Shown piece by piece: positions 8,868 to 17,444 of a stretch of DNA of 64,000 nucleotides. Positions within the stretch are counted from its first letter, which is position 1; every line of letters begins with the position of its first letter. The stretch lies in NCBI GenBank assembly GCA_050293315.1, contig JBNKMS010000007.1:1-64000 (forward strand), read 5' to 3'. The notes below the pieces were generated by a model. The model had not been told where the DNA came from. It worked only from the letters and a program-made list of their open reading frames with translations, and searched no databases. A program made the translations under genes and the position numbers. Source of the stretch: CBFDBF01 sp050293315 (lineage in GTDB: Bacteria; Pseudomonadota; Gammaproteobacteria; Chromatiales; Chromatiaceae).

Positions 8868-10001
8868 CTAGTGCAGAAACTCATCCGGGATCGGTAGCTC
8901 TGATGGCTCTTGCGGCCTATCCAGACCATCCTTGCGATAGGTACGTAGCTGAAATACGTAGGCCAGCACCTTAGCCGTTGCAAGATACAGGCCAGCAGGA
9001 ATGGTCTCTCCCAACTCGGTGCTAAAATAGATGGCGCGTGCCAGCAAGGGTGACTCCATAAGGGGAACATCATTCTCTGTAGCCACCCTGCGTATATTGG
9101 CTGCCACCAGATCAGCACCCTTTGCCACCACCTTAGGTGCCAACATCTTCGTTTGGTCATAACGCAGGGCCACTGCAAAGTGGGTCGGGTTGGTAACAAC
9201 CACATCGGCCTTTGGCACCTCCTCCATCATCCTGCGTTGTGCCAACTCCCGCTGCAGGGCACGAATCCTACTCCGCACCTCGGGCCGCCCCTCGGTCTCT
9301 TTCATCTCGTCGCGGATCTCTTGCTGGGTCATCTTCAACTGCCGCTTGTGATCCCACAGCTGGAATGGAACATCGATTGCTGCAACCAAGACCAGGGTCG
9401 ATGCGATCAACACAAATGACCAGCCGATAAGACTGCCCATATTCGCTACCGCCTGCTGTAGCTCCATCTGACTGAGCAGCAGAAAATCATCCAGTGTCGA
9501 CCACAAGACCAGGGCCGTAGCTCCTCCAACCAGGAAGAATTTGGCCATAGCCTTGAACACCTCCAGCAACCCCTTAAGTGAGAAGACTCGCTTGATCCCC
9601 TTAATCGGATCAAGCTTGCTAAATTTAGGGACCAGCGTCTCAGCCGAGATGGCAATACCGCCAAGGGCTACGGAACTGATAATCGCTACTGAGATAACAA
9701 CCAGAAAAAAAGGCAACAACATAATCAGGCCGTCTTCAATCGCCTGGGAGAGTCGTCGTAACATCGCCATTGGATCGTAGATATCGGCCCGGGGAATTGT
9801 AAAGTTGCCACTCATCAGATCCCACAGGCCACTGCCCATGTATTGGCTCATGCTGACCAGAGCAATCCCACCCAACAGTGTGATAGCCATAGTGTTGAGT
9901 TCACGCGAGCGGGCTATTTGCCCCTTCTTTTTTGCGTCCTGCTGCCGCTTAGGCGTCGGTTGTTCCGTTTTTTCCTGCCCGTCTTGATTTTCTTCAGCCA
10001 T
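8868..10001 (-). CDS. flhB: FlhB, export specificity switch protein
   Basis: 377 residues. A charged N-terminus (EENQDGQEKTEQPTPKRQQD) precedes four membrane spans. The cytoplasmic domain carries the autocleavage site NPTH in DVVVTNPTHFAVALRYD. Cleavage between Asn and Pro switches export from rod-hook to filament substrates. Only 3 bases separate it from fliR, as in most flagellar clusters. Confidence 0.97.
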   Translation of the reverse strand: MAEENQDGQEKTEQPTPKRQQDAKKKGQIARSRELNTMAITLLGGIALVSMSQYMGSGLWDLMSGNFTIPRADIYDPMAMLRRLSQAIEDGLIMLLPFFLVVISVAIISSVALGGIAISAETLVPKFSKLDPIKGIKRVFSLKGLLEVFKAMAKFFLVGGATALVLWSTLDDFLLLSQMELQQAVANMGSLIGWSFVLIASTLVLVAAIDVPFQLWDHKRQLKMTQQEIRDEMKETEGRPEVRSRIRALQRELAQRRMMEEVPKADVVVTNPTHFAVALRYDQTKMLAPKVVAKGADLVAANIRRVATENDVPLMESPLLARAIYFSTELGETIPAGLYLATAKVLAYVFQLRTYRKDGLDRPQEPSELPIPDEFLH

Positions 10002-10004
10002 GAT

Positions 10005-10784
10005 CTATCTCGCTATACGCAGCAGCAGTTGGAGTGTGGAGAACACCTCTTCCAACAGATCTGTGAAGTTGGCCATGGCGTTAGGCAGAGTAATCCACAG
10101 CATGAGAAAGCCGATTAGGATGGTGATTGGAAACCCAACGGCAAAGATATTAAGTTGAGGCGCAGCCCGGGTGATGATCCCCATCCCTAGATTTGCCAGT
10201 AACAGAACCGCGACTGCCGGCAGGGCGATCAACAGTCCTCCAGCAAACATACGGCTACCCCAACCCACAACCTGACCCAGCGCACCATGCTCAAGACCGC
10301 TTACTGCTACTGGAAATGTAGAGAAGCTCTGCGCCATGGTCTCCAACAGAAACAGGTGACCATCTAGCGCCAGGAACAGCAGGGTAGAGGTAAGGATATA
10401 GAGCTGAGCTACTACCGGTACCTGAACACCATTCTGCGGATCCATCATGGAGGCAAAACCAAGGCCCATGCTATAGGCCAGGGTCTGCGCACCAAATACC
10501 AGGGCCATAAATGCCATCTGCACCATAAAACCCATCATCACCCCGATCAGTATCTGCTGCAGGGCGATAAGAAACGCCTCCGGACCGAATAGATCCACTA
10601 CAGGAGGCTGGGGGATGACCGGCATTAATAGCCAGGTCACAAGGACTGCGATACCAATGCGCAGTCGCATCGGCGTCTGGCGTGAATTAAATACCGGGGC
10701 TGAGGTCAACATGGCGCTGACCCGCATGAGCGGCCACATAAATGCGACCAGCCATGCGTTCAATTGTACTTCGGTAAAATTCAT
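10005..10784 (-). CDS. fliR: FliR, flagellar export gate protein
   Basis: 259 residues, almost entirely hydrophobic with about six predicted spans. Sequence landmarks of the FliR family include the stretch from residue 5 (EVQLNAWLVAFMWPLMRVSA) and the segment FGAQTLAYSMGLGFASMMDP. FliR joins FliP and FliQ in the export channel. It is placed between fliQ and flhB as expected. Confidence 0.95.
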   Translation of the reverse strand: MNFTEVQLNAWLVAFMWPLMRVSAMLTSAPVFNSRQTPMRLRIGIAVLVTWLLMPVIPQPPVVDLFGPEAFLIALQQILIGVMMGFMVQMAFMALVFGAQTLAYSMGLGFASMMDPQNGVQVPVVAQLYILTSTLLFLALDGHLFLLETMAQSFSTFPVAVSGLEHGALGQVVGWGSRMFAGGLLIALPAVAVLLLANLGMGIITRAAPQLNIFAVGFPITILIGFLMLWITLPNAMANFTDLLEEVFSTLQLLLRIAR

Positions 10785-10829
10785 GCCAAATACCCGCCAC
10801 TTCTGAGTAGAACATCCGCCAAATCAGAT

Positions 10830-11099
10830 TTAGCCGATCAGTTCAGGTATGCTGGTAAAAAGCTCAATTACAAAATCCATAATCAGCTGCAGCATCCATG
10901 GGCCGGCCAGCATCAAAACCAGTGCCACAACCATCAACTTAGGAATAAAGGTAAGAGTCATCTCATTGATCTGAGTGGCGGCCTGAAACATCGCCACGAT
11001 CAAACCTACTAGGAGTGCCGGTAGCAAAATAATCCCGGCCAGCGCCACTGTGATCTCCAGTGCCCTTTGCCCCACATCCAAAACAGTATCCGGAGTCAT
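10830..11099 (-). CDS. fliQ: FliQ, flagellar export gate protein
   Basis: 89 residues with two hydrophobic helices, typical for FliQ (MTPDTVLDVGQRALEITVAL then LVGLIVAMFQAATQINEMTL). It forms part of the FliPQR core channel in the inner membrane. It lies 11 bases after the stop of fliP. Confidence 0.95.
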   Translation of the reverse strand: MTPDTVLDVGQRALEITVALAGIILLPALLVGLIVAMFQAATQINEMTLTFIPKLMVVALVLMLAGPWMLQLIMDFVIELFTSIPELIG

Positions 11100-11110
11100 C
11101 TATACCTCCA

Positions 11111-11860
11111 TCAGGGCACAAAGCTGGAGGCTAAAGTACCAAACACCAATGCCCAACCATCCACCAGGACAAACAACATGATTTTGAAGGGAAGAGATAT
11201 GATCAGAGGTGACAGCATCATCATACCCATAGACATCAATACACTGGCCACAACCAGATCAATCACCAGAAACGGAATAAAGAGTAAAAAACCGATCTGA
11301 AAACCGGTTTTTAATTCACTTGTGGCAAAGGCTGGAAGTAACAGCGCGAAGGGTGTCTCTTCAGGCGATGCTATCTCATCATATTTACCTATGCGGGCGA
11401 ACAGGTTTATATCCGACTCCCTGGTCTGGGCCAACATGAAATCGCGCAGCGGTTGTTTCGCAGCATCCAGAGCCTGCACCATACCAATCTCATCCTTAAG
11501 ATATGGCTCCAGGGCAACCGTATGAATCTTATTGAATACCGGCAGCATGATGAATATGGTGAGAAACAGGGCCAGCCCAACCAATAGTTGATTGGATGGG
11601 GTATTCTGGGTACCGAGTGCCTGTCGCAGAATCGCCAGTACGATAATAATGCGGGCAAAGGAGGTCATCATCAGCAGGGCGCCAGGCAGCAGGCTCAACG
11701 CCGTCATAAACAGCAGTACCTGGATACTCAGTGAGTAGACCTGGCCACCATCTTTAGCAGTGGTAACCGTTACCGCATCCAGGCCAGATGCCGCCTCACC
11801 CACCAACGGCAGCAGTAGCAGAAGAAGAAAGAGACAGCGCTGTGTGCAGAGCAGCCTCAT
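11111..11860 (-). CDS. fliP: FliP, flagellar export gate protein
   Basis: 249 residues. An N-terminal hydrophobic signal-like segment (LFLLLLLLPLVGEAASG) is followed by four spans. Family signatures include MMTSFARIIIVLAILRQALG and the C-terminal LPFKIMLFVLVDGWALV. FliP makes the pentameric core of the export channel with FliQ and FliR. Its start overlaps the end of fliO by 4 bases. Confidence 0.96.
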   Translation of the reverse strand: MRLLCTQRCLFLLLLLLPLVGEAASGLDAVTVTTAKDGGQVYSLSIQVLLFMTALSLLPGALLMMTSFARIIIVLAILRQALGTQNTPSNQLLVGLALFLTIFIMLPVFNKIHTVALEPYLKDEIGMVQALDAAKQPLRDFMLAQTRESDINLFARIGKYDEIASPEETPFALLLPAFATSELKTGFQIGFLLFIPFLVIDLVVASVLMSMGMMMLSPLIISLPFKIMLFVLVDGWALVFGTLASSFVP

Positions 11861-12288
11861 TTAATACCATCCTCCACCGCACTCTTAAGCTCCCGGGCAA
11901 ACCCTGTACCACCCTCTAGCGTATTTTCTCCAGTCGAACTATCAAGAATGCAGAGCGTCTCTACCCGCCCCGGGGCCACACCTACCAGTAGACGGGTATC
12001 TCCGGCCTGTATTACCACCGCCCTCTCTCTGGTTCCGAGAGAGGCGCCTCCAAGGACTGTCACCATTCCCTTGCCACCAATGGTGCTGTTACTCATCCGG
12101 CGTAATAACCAACCAAGCCCCAGAATCAGTCCCACTATTAGAAGCAGAAAAAGCAGGGTCTCCCAAAGTGTGCCACCGCTAATACTTGACCCGGTAAACG
12201 TGGGCGTCTTTGCAGTCTCTTGTTCTGCCGCCAATAACACTGCAGGCAAGAGAAGAGCAGTGGCGAAGATGGCTTTCAACTTCACCAT
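11857..12288 (-). CDS. fliO: FliO, flagellar export gate assembly protein
   Basis: 143 residues. An N-terminal signal-like segment is followed by one strong transmembrane helix (LWETLLFLLLIVGLILGLGW) and a small cytoplasmic domain with the family sequence LGTRERAVVIQAGDTRLLVG. FliO stabilises FliP during assembly. The ATG overlaps the last base of the fliN stop codon. Confidence 0.93.
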   Translation of the reverse strand: MVKLKAIFATALLLPAVLLAAEQETAKTPTFTGSSISGGTLWETLLFLLLIVGLILGLGWLLRRMSNSTIGGKGMVTVLGGASLGTRERAVVIQAGDTRLLVGVAPGRVETLCILDSSTGENTLEGGTGFARELKSAVEDGIK

Positions 12289-12728
12289 TAAGAGAGCCTC
12301 TTTACCCTGTCGGAGGGGCTGATTATGTCGGTCAGGCGAATGCCGAATTTCTCATTCACCACCACGACCTCGCCCTGTGCTATAAGCGTACCGTTCACCA
12401 AGACATCCATAGGCTCTCCCGCCAGACGGTCAAGCTCTACTACGGACCCTTGGTTGAGTCGCAGCAGATTACGAATATTAATCTTGGTACGTCCGATCTC
12501 CATAGAGATGGTTATCGGTACATCCAGGATTGCATCCAGGTTTACCTCACCATCGCCGGCAGCTGATGCATCCTCATGCAACTCTTGGAACGGTGCGGCT
12601 TCAGCAGTTGCTCCCGATTTATCTACAGCGGACCCTGAGGCAGTCTCAGACTCCTCCTGCTCTGCCATCGCTTCGGCCCACTCATCGCCTACTGCAGCTT
12701 CGTTGGTATCAATATCTGTATCACTCAT
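12288..12728 (-). CDS. fliN: FliN, flagellar motor switch protein
   Basis: 146 residues. The N-terminal 65 residues are acidic and low in complexity. The C-terminal SpoA domain contains VPITISMEIGRTKINIRNLL and GEVVVVNEKFGIRLTDII, matching FliN. It forms the C-ring with FliM and FliG. It lies 36 bases after fliM. Confidence 0.95.
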   Translation of the reverse strand: MSDTDIDTNEAAVGDEWAEAMAEQEESETASGSAVDKSGATAEAAPFQELHEDASAAGDGEVNLDAILDVPITISMEIGRTKINIRNLLRLNQGSVVELDRLAGEPMDVLVNGTLIAQGEVVVVNEKFGIRLTDIISPSDRVKRLS

Positions 12729-12764
12729 GATAAAGCCCTGTTGCTATGTTGCTCTGAACATTAC

Positions 12765-13778
12765 TTAAGTAAGACCCTCAAGAAACTCTTCTAGGCTCTC
12801 TCGCCCTTTACGCTCTATTTGTTCGCTAATCTTGATGGCGTAATTACCATCAGATATCCCTAACTGACCTTTGAAAATTGGCACTTCGGCTGCGCACACC
12901 TCAACAACATCAGGGATTTCAAGCGGGATGATGTCTCCCTTCTCCAGCGCTGCCAGCTCATGCACGCTTATCTGTGTCTCCGCCAAAGTACTACTCAACT
13001 CCAGTTGCGCCTCCATCACCTCCTCCCGCATGGAGTTTTCCCACCTATCATCCCGATCCCCACGATCACTCTGTACACCCGCATCCAGCAAATCACGAAT
13101 CGGCTCAACCATGGAGTAAGGCAAGCAGATGTGGATATCCCCGCCACCAGCTTCAAGATCAATATGCAACGTGGTAACCACCACCACCTCAGAGGGACTA
13201 ACTATATTTGCAAACTGTGGATTTACTTCTGAACCCACATACTCAAACTTTATGTTTAGCACCGGCTTCCAGGCCTCATGCATATCAGCAAAGCCAAGAT
13301 CGAGCAGCATCCTTACTACCCGCAACTCGGTCGGAGTAAAATCGCGCCCCTCAATCTTGGTGTGAAAGCGTCCGGTGCCACCAAAGAAATTATCCACCAC
13401 GCTGAAAACCAACTTCGGATCCAGCACAAACAGCCCCTTACCGCGTAGTGGTGGCACCTTGATCAAGTTGAGACTGGTGGGTACAAACAGCGTATGCACA
13501 AACTCAGAGAACTTGAGCATCTGCACACCGGATACCGAGATATCAGCGGTACGGCGCAGCAGATTGAACAGACTGTTGCGGTAGTATCTGGCGAAGCGTT
13601 CATTGATCATCTCCAGGGTGGGCAAGCGCCCCCGCACAATCCTGTCCTGACTGGTGAAATCGTAGGCACGGCTCTCTCCGTCCTGGAGGTCATCGGTCTC
13701 GGTCTCTACCTCACCACCATCTACTCCATGCAATAACGCATCGATTTCATCTTGGGATAGTAGGTCACTGTCTGCCAT
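12765..13778 (-). CDS. fliM: FliM, flagellar motor switch protein
   Basis: 337 residues. The N-terminus DLLSQDEIDALLHGVDGG is the CheY-P binding peptide of FliM. The middle domain includes LPTLEMINERFARYYRNSL, and the C-terminal SpoA domain includes KGDIIPLEIPDVVEV. FliM couples CheY-P binding to the direction of motor rotation. It is the second gene of the fliLMNOPQR-flhB operon. Confidence 0.96.
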   Translation of the reverse strand: MADSDLLSQDEIDALLHGVDGGEVETETDDLQDGESRAYDFTSQDRIVRGRLPTLEMINERFARYYRNSLFNLLRRTADISVSGVQMLKFSEFVHTLFVPTSLNLIKVPPLRGKGLFVLDPKLVFSVVDNFFGGTGRFHTKIEGRDFTPTELRVVRMLLDLGFADMHEAWKPVLNIKFEYVGSEVNPQFANIVSPSEVVVVTTLHIDLEAGGGDIHICLPYSMVEPIRDLLDAGVQSDRGDRDDRWENSMREEVMEAQLELSSTLAETQISVHELAALEKGDIIPLEIPDVVEVCAAEVPIFKGQLGISDGNYAIKISEQIERKGRESLEEFLEGLT

Positions 13779-13794
13779 AATATTTAATCTACAC

Positions 13795-14319
13795 TCACTG
13801 CATTACAAAACTACTGAAGTAGACACCCTCTACTTCACCCGTACCGCCGTTTTCACTCACAATCCGCTGCAGCTCGGCCAGCACCTCTGCCTGTAGCTTC
13901 TCCTTGCCTGCGCGATCACGCAGGGCTGCTGAATCCTGAACGCTAAAAATGCTGAGCAACTGATGCCTGATCATGGGGTCATTAAGTTTAAGAAACTCTA
14001 TCAATTCAGGTTGGCGCACCATTATGTTGACTCCTATCTGCAACATCTTGGCATCACTTCCTGGAGGAAGATTCACTACAAATACCGGTTGCATGGTGTG
14101 GTAGAGAGGTGGCAGTTTCTCCTCAACGGCCTGCTGCTCCTGCTCTGCTTCAGCGCCATCGGCATCTTCCTCATCTCCAGAGAGAAGGAGCCAGGCCGCA
14201 CCTCCAAGCAGAAGCAGCAACAACACAGCTGCCGCTATGATAATAATCAGCTTCTTTTTGGATCCACCCTCCTGCTCTATCCCTAGATCTAGATCCTCAT
14301 CCAACCTCTCCTCGACCAT
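13795..14319 (-). CDS. fliL: FliL, stator-associated basal body protein
   Basis: 174 residues. A short cytoplasmic N-terminus is followed by one membrane helix (KKLIIIIAAAVLLLLLLGGA) and a periplasmic domain ending in VEGVYFSSFVMQ. FliL interacts with the motor stator and supports torque at high load. It is the first gene of the fliL-M-N-O-P-Q-R-flhB operon and has a sigma-54 promoter 37 bases upstream. Confidence 0.93.
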   Translation of the reverse strand: MVEERLDEDLDLGIEQEGGSKKKLIIIIAAAVLLLLLLGGAAWLLLSGDEEDADGAEAEQEQQAVEEKLPPLYHTMQPVFVVNLPPGSDAKMLQIGVNIMVRQPELIEFLKLNDPMIRHQLLSIFSVQDSAALRDRAGKEKLQAEVLAELQRIVSENGGTGEVEGVYFSSFVMQ

Positions 14320-14355
14320 CTATCGTACCCCCGTGTATATCTGTTGAACTTGTTG

Positions 14356-14371
14356 TGCAATTGACGTGCCA
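14356..14371 (-). promoter_or_regulatory. Sigma-54 promoter of the fliL operon
   Basis: On the minus strand the sequence reads TGGCACGTCAATTGCA, an exact match to the consensus TGGCACG-N4-TTGCA, with GG and GC ten bases apart. Transcription should start near 14345, about 26 bases before the fliL ATG. By analogy with Pseudomonas class II flagellar operons the activator would be a FleQ-type protein, which is not encoded in the window. Confidence 0.9.
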
Positions 14372-14552
14372 GTAGGAAATAAAATATTTTATGCATTATT
14401 ATCAAGGCTTTATATTGATCTAGGAGATTAGTGTCAGAGTATTGACTGCAGCCATTGCCGCGCCAAGGCAGAATTCCGGCAGCACGGTACCGGCTTTTTC
14501 GTTTACACTGCTATTGCACCAATTCATATCTAAACGCAAAGGCAGAGAGTTA

Positions 14553-15239
14553 GTGATAACTGATAACACCACTCAAGAGCGGATACTTAATACCTTTGAC
14601 TTTCTCGGTAGCATCGATGAGGAGTTACGTAAGCGTCTATTCCAGAAGGCTGCTATCGCAACACTTGAGCAGGGACAGTTCGTCTGTCATGAAGGACACG
14701 AGTGCTCTCACCTGGCACTGGTCTTGAGCGGCACCGCCCGTGTCTACAAACTGGGAGAGAGTGGCAGGGAGATCACACTCTACCGAGTGGGATCGGGTGA
14801 AAGTTGCATACTCACCGCCTCATGCATCCTGACCCACGCCCCGTTTCCCGCCTTTGCCGTGTGTGAGGGCATGCTCGAGGCGGCAGTAGTCCCAGCTGAG
14901 GAGATCAGGCAGTGGATTGCACAATCAACTATCTGGCGTGACTATGTGTTTGGCCTGGTGGCACAACGCATGGGAGATATTATCAGCCTGGTTGAGGAAG
15001 TGGTATTTCGCCGTATGGATCGGCGTATCGCCGACTATCTACTGCAGCGCTTTACACCAAACAATGGTAAAATAGAGATCACCCACCAGATGATCGCATC
15101 TGATCTTGGAACCTCACGTGAGGTGGTAAGCCGTATCCTCAAGGAGTTTGAGAGTCGCGGCCTGATTTTGGTGACACGCGGTGCAGTGGAGTTGCTGGAT
15201 GGACCACTACTGCAGGAAAAAGTGGAACATGGTGTGTGA
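14553..15239 (+). CDS. Crp/Fnr-family transcriptional regulator
   Basis: 228 residues from GTG at 14553, chosen because this gives the usual family length. The frame is open upstream to ATG 14442, but that extension lies where no homology is expected. The N-terminal cyclic-nucleotide-like beta-barrel spans residues 20-130. A C-terminal helix-turn-helix follows, with TSREVVSRILKEFESRG as recognition helix. The four N-terminal cysteines of oxygen-sensing Fnr are absent. There are Cys in VCHEGHECSH and two in SCILTASC inside the effector domain, which could be thiol or persulfide sensors; that is inference. It is divergent from fliL and lies 71 bases upstream of a DUF2892 gene, a pairing often seen near sulfur metabolism genes. 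Confidence 0.85.
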   Translation: MITDNTTQERILNTFDFLGSIDEELRKRLFQKAAIATLEQGQFVCHEGHECSHLALVLSGTARVYKLGESGREITLYRVGSGESCILTASCILTHAPFPAFAVCEGMLEAAVVPAEEIRQWIAQSTIWRDYVFGLVAQRMGDIISLVEEVVFRRMDRRIADYLLQRFTPNNGKIEITHQMIASDLGTSREVVSRILKEFESRGLILVTRGAVELLDGPLLQEKVEHGV

Positions 15240-15310
15240 CATAGTCACAGACAAATGTGCTGGCAGTGGCCTAATATTGGAATGGTTAATTTAAATGTGA
15301 GGAGAACAGC

Positions 15311-15499
15311 ATGAAACAAAATGTTGGTGGTATTGATCGTATATTGCGCATTGTTGTTGGCCTGGCCCTGATTGGCTGGGGAGTTATGACTAAAAATGTA
15401 TGGGGTGCCATCGGACTGGTGCCGCTGCTTACTGCAGCCATCGGCTGGTGCCCAGCCTATCTGCCTTTTGGTCTAAGCAGCTGCAAGACCGAAAAGTAA
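15311..15499 (+). CDS. DUF2892 (YgaP-type) small membrane protein
   Basis: 62 residues. Two hydrophobic helices are joined by a short turn (GGIDRILRIVVGLALIGWGV; AIGLVPLLTAAIGWCPAYLP) and it ends LPFGLSSCKTEK. This is the pattern of the DUF2892 membrane domain found alone or fused to rhodanese in YgaP. The function is unknown beyond a likely link to sulfur transfer. AGGAG lies 9 bases before the ATG. A strong terminator follows at 15521. Confidence 0.85.
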   Translation: MKQNVGGIDRILRIVVGLALIGWGVMTKNVWGAIGLVPLLTAAIGWCPAYLPFGLSSCKTEK

Positions 15500-15520
15500 A
15501 TCAGTAAATAGATGTATCTA

Positions 15521-15558
15521 AACCCCCGATTGACCGCGCAGGTTAATCGGGGGTTTTT
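15521..15558 (+). terminator. Rho-independent terminator, bidirectional
   Basis: The stem AACCCCCGATT / AATCGGGGG with an intervening loop is followed by five T on the plus strand. The 5' A-rich side is short. It ends the DUF2892 transcript and overlaps the stop region of the convergent gene at 15543. Confidence 0.85.
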
Positions 15559-15926
15559 GCTTGAATATAATCCTGGTATTTCTGTTGGAACAACCGCTCC
15601 AACTCATCAATCACCTCAACTGCAGCACGCCCGTTTACCATATGCGCGGTCATAAGTGATGAAGTCTCATCCAGCAAGAGAGAGCGATCCAGCATAAAGT
15701 AGCTCTCTGATAGCCGTTTAACTGCCGCCACTACGCTCTCATCTGCTGGGCGCTGAATAGCCTTTGGCTCTGCCAACTCCGCCTGCTCCTCACCTGCACC
15801 TTCCTCACGATTTGCCAAAAATTCGGCGAATGCGAGCAGGCTCTCACGCTCCGCCCCCTGCAAAGAGGAGAATAGTCTGAGTAGCTTACGCTGTGCCGGC
15901 GGTAGATTTGGTAGTTGCGGTAACAC
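15543..15926 (-). CDS. Conserved hypothetical protein
   Basis: 127 residues, acidic and helical, with no membrane segment. I do not recognise a named family. It begins LPNLPPAQRKLLRLFSSLQG and has a low-complexity acidic middle (ANREEGAGEEQAELAEPK). It starts 4 bases after the stop of the LysR gene upstream and is probably cotranscribed with it. Its length and the coding-like composition support a real gene. Confidence 0.65.
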   Translation of the reverse strand: MLPQLPNLPPAQRKLLRLFSSLQGAERESLLAFAEFLANREEGAGEEQAELAEPKAIQRPADESVVAAVKRLSESYFMLDRSLLLDETSSLMTAHMVNGRAAVEVIDELERLFQQKYQDYIQAKTPD

Positions 15927-15930
15927 GATA

Positions 15931-16848
15931 CTACTTATTCATATCCTGCATTCGCTCTTTGAGGTAGTTGCGAGAGAATTCCAGCAACTCCTCCATGACT
16001 CGTACCCGAAACTTCTGTTTCTGGTGTACAAACGAGAAGGGACGCTCCAACGCAGGCTCAAGGTTTATCGCCACCAGGGTCCCCAACTGCAGCTCTTTCT
16101 GTACAGTGGCCTTGGAGACAACCGAGATACCCATCCCCGCCTCTACCGCCCCCTTTACCGCCTCCGGGCTTCCTAACTCCATGGAGATATTGAGCTCATC
16201 CTTGTTGTTACTGCTACTCCCTTTAATCCATTCATTGATAACTTCGCGGGTACCCGACCCCTCCTCTCTACAGATAAATGGGTACTTCATTAGATCACTG
16301 TTTGTGAGTCGCTTGCGCCCCGCCTCAGGGTGCCCAGGCGGCACAATAGCCACCAATTGATCAGGACCACACCCCTCCACTATCAGATTCTTGTTTCCGA
16401 CCGGCGCCTCTACCACTCCCAGGTCGATAACGTTATTCTCCACCATAGAGACAATCCCATCTGTGTTGGAGACCTTAAGATGAATATTCACCTCTGGATA
16501 TTTTGCCTTGAAATCTCCTAACAGGGCGGGAAGCATGTACTCGGCAATCGTTGTACTGGCCCCGATTGTGACTGCCCCACCGATCTCTCCGGTCATCTCC
16601 TGTACCGAATTCACCATCTCGTCATATAACTCAAAGATACGAACCGCATAGCGATAAACCAGGGCACCGGCGTCGGTCAGACTGATCCTATTATGAGTGC
16701 GATCAAAGAGACGAGTATCAAAATACTCCTCCAGTTGCCGTACCTGAAAGGTTACGGCTGGTTGGGTCATATGTAGTGTCTCTGCCGCTTTGGTAAAACT
16801 GAGCAAGCGGGCAACGGTGTGAAACACCTGAAGTCTACGATCTGCCAT
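15931..16848 (-). CDS. LysR-family transcriptional regulator (CysB/CbbR-like)
   Basis: 305 residues. The N-terminal winged helix reads RRLQVFHTVARLLSFTKAAE with TQPAVTFQVRQLEEYFDTRL as recognition helix. The C-terminal substrate-binding domain begins around GGAVTIGASTTIAEYMLPAL. The sequence style is that of LysR regulators grouped with CbbR/CysL; the ligand cannot be told. The adjacent genes concern sulfur handling (DUF2892, dsrE2, tusA, rhodanese), which suggests control of sulfur or carbon assimilation, but this is inference. Confidence 0.88.
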   Translation of the reverse strand: MADRRLQVFHTVARLLSFTKAAETLHMTQPAVTFQVRQLEEYFDTRLFDRTHNRISLTDAGALVYRYAVRIFELYDEMVNSVQEMTGEIGGAVTIGASTTIAEYMLPALLGDFKAKYPEVNIHLKVSNTDGIVSMVENNVIDLGVVEAPVGNKNLIVEGCGPDQLVAIVPPGHPEAGRKRLTNSDLMKYPFICREEGSGTREVINEWIKGSSSNNKDELNISMELGSPEAVKGAVEAGMGISVVSKATVQKELQLGTLVAINLEPALERPFSFVHQKQKFRVRVMEELLEFSRNYLKERMQDMNK

Positions 16849-17043
16849 AGAAATCCCCCACTGTTACAGGCCGTTGTTAGAATATAGAGTTGTGATAAAT
16901 AATACTTATAACATATATGGCCATAAAAAAGCTATGACATTGAATCTGCCCTGTTTGTGAGTTTGGTACCGAGAATACCGACAAATCGCATTGTAACCAC
17001 TCCTGTTCTCGCATACCCTTTGGGCCAATATGGGGGGATACCT

Positions 17044-17355
17044 ATGAATGATGCTGTTGTCTGGATTATTATCGCGGTCTTCTATCTGCCGCTCCACTAC
17101 GCAATACCGCTGGTTGTACTCTTTTTTATGCACAGTGATGAGCCAAAGATACGCAAGCGGCGGATGATTGCCACTGCTATAGATTGCACCATTTCGGCTG
17201 CAGTCGCCTTCTCACTTGCCATATGGCTGGCCACAGACCAGCTACATATAGCGATGCTGATCCTGGCGCTCTCTATGGCTATACCATACATCTTTATCCC
17301 GCTGCACGAATATCGACGCAGCAAGCTCCTGATAAACTCAGAAACCGGTGATTAA
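17044..17355 (+). CDS. Hypothetical membrane protein
   Basis: 103 residues from ATG 17044; the frame is open upstream to 16957, but MNDAVVWIIIAVFYLPLHYA is a better start and has a purine-rich GGGGGG upstream. About three hydrophobic helices are visible (VVWIIIAVFYLPLHYAIPLV; TISAAVAFSLAIWLAT; AMLILALSMAIPYIFIPLHE). I do not recognise the family. It is divergent from lysR and convergent with dsrE2. Confidence 0.6.
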   Translation: MNDAVVWIIIAVFYLPLHYAIPLVVLFFMHSDEPKIRKRRMIATAIDCTISAAVAFSLAIWLATDQLHIAMLILALSMAIPYIFIPLHEYRRSKLLINSETGD

Positions 17356-17390
17356 CTCAACGATAGCGGGAGGATGGAGATAGCCTAAAT

Positions 17391-17418
17391 GCAGACACCG
17401 CCCGAAGGCGGTGTCTGC
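17391..17418 (-). terminator. Perfect 12-bp stem hairpin with UUCG loop
   Basis: Two perfectly complementary 12-base arms (GCAGACACCGCC / GGCGGTGTCTGC) flank a loop that reads TTCG on the minus strand, closed by C-G, the extra-stable cUUCGg tetraloop. It lies between the convergent genes at 17355 and 17445 and would end or protect the rhd-tusA-dsrE2 transcript. There is no clear T-tract, so it may act as an RNA stability element rather than as a classic terminator. Confidence 0.7.
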
Positions 17419-17444
17419 TACTGGATTATGAGACCGACCTATAT

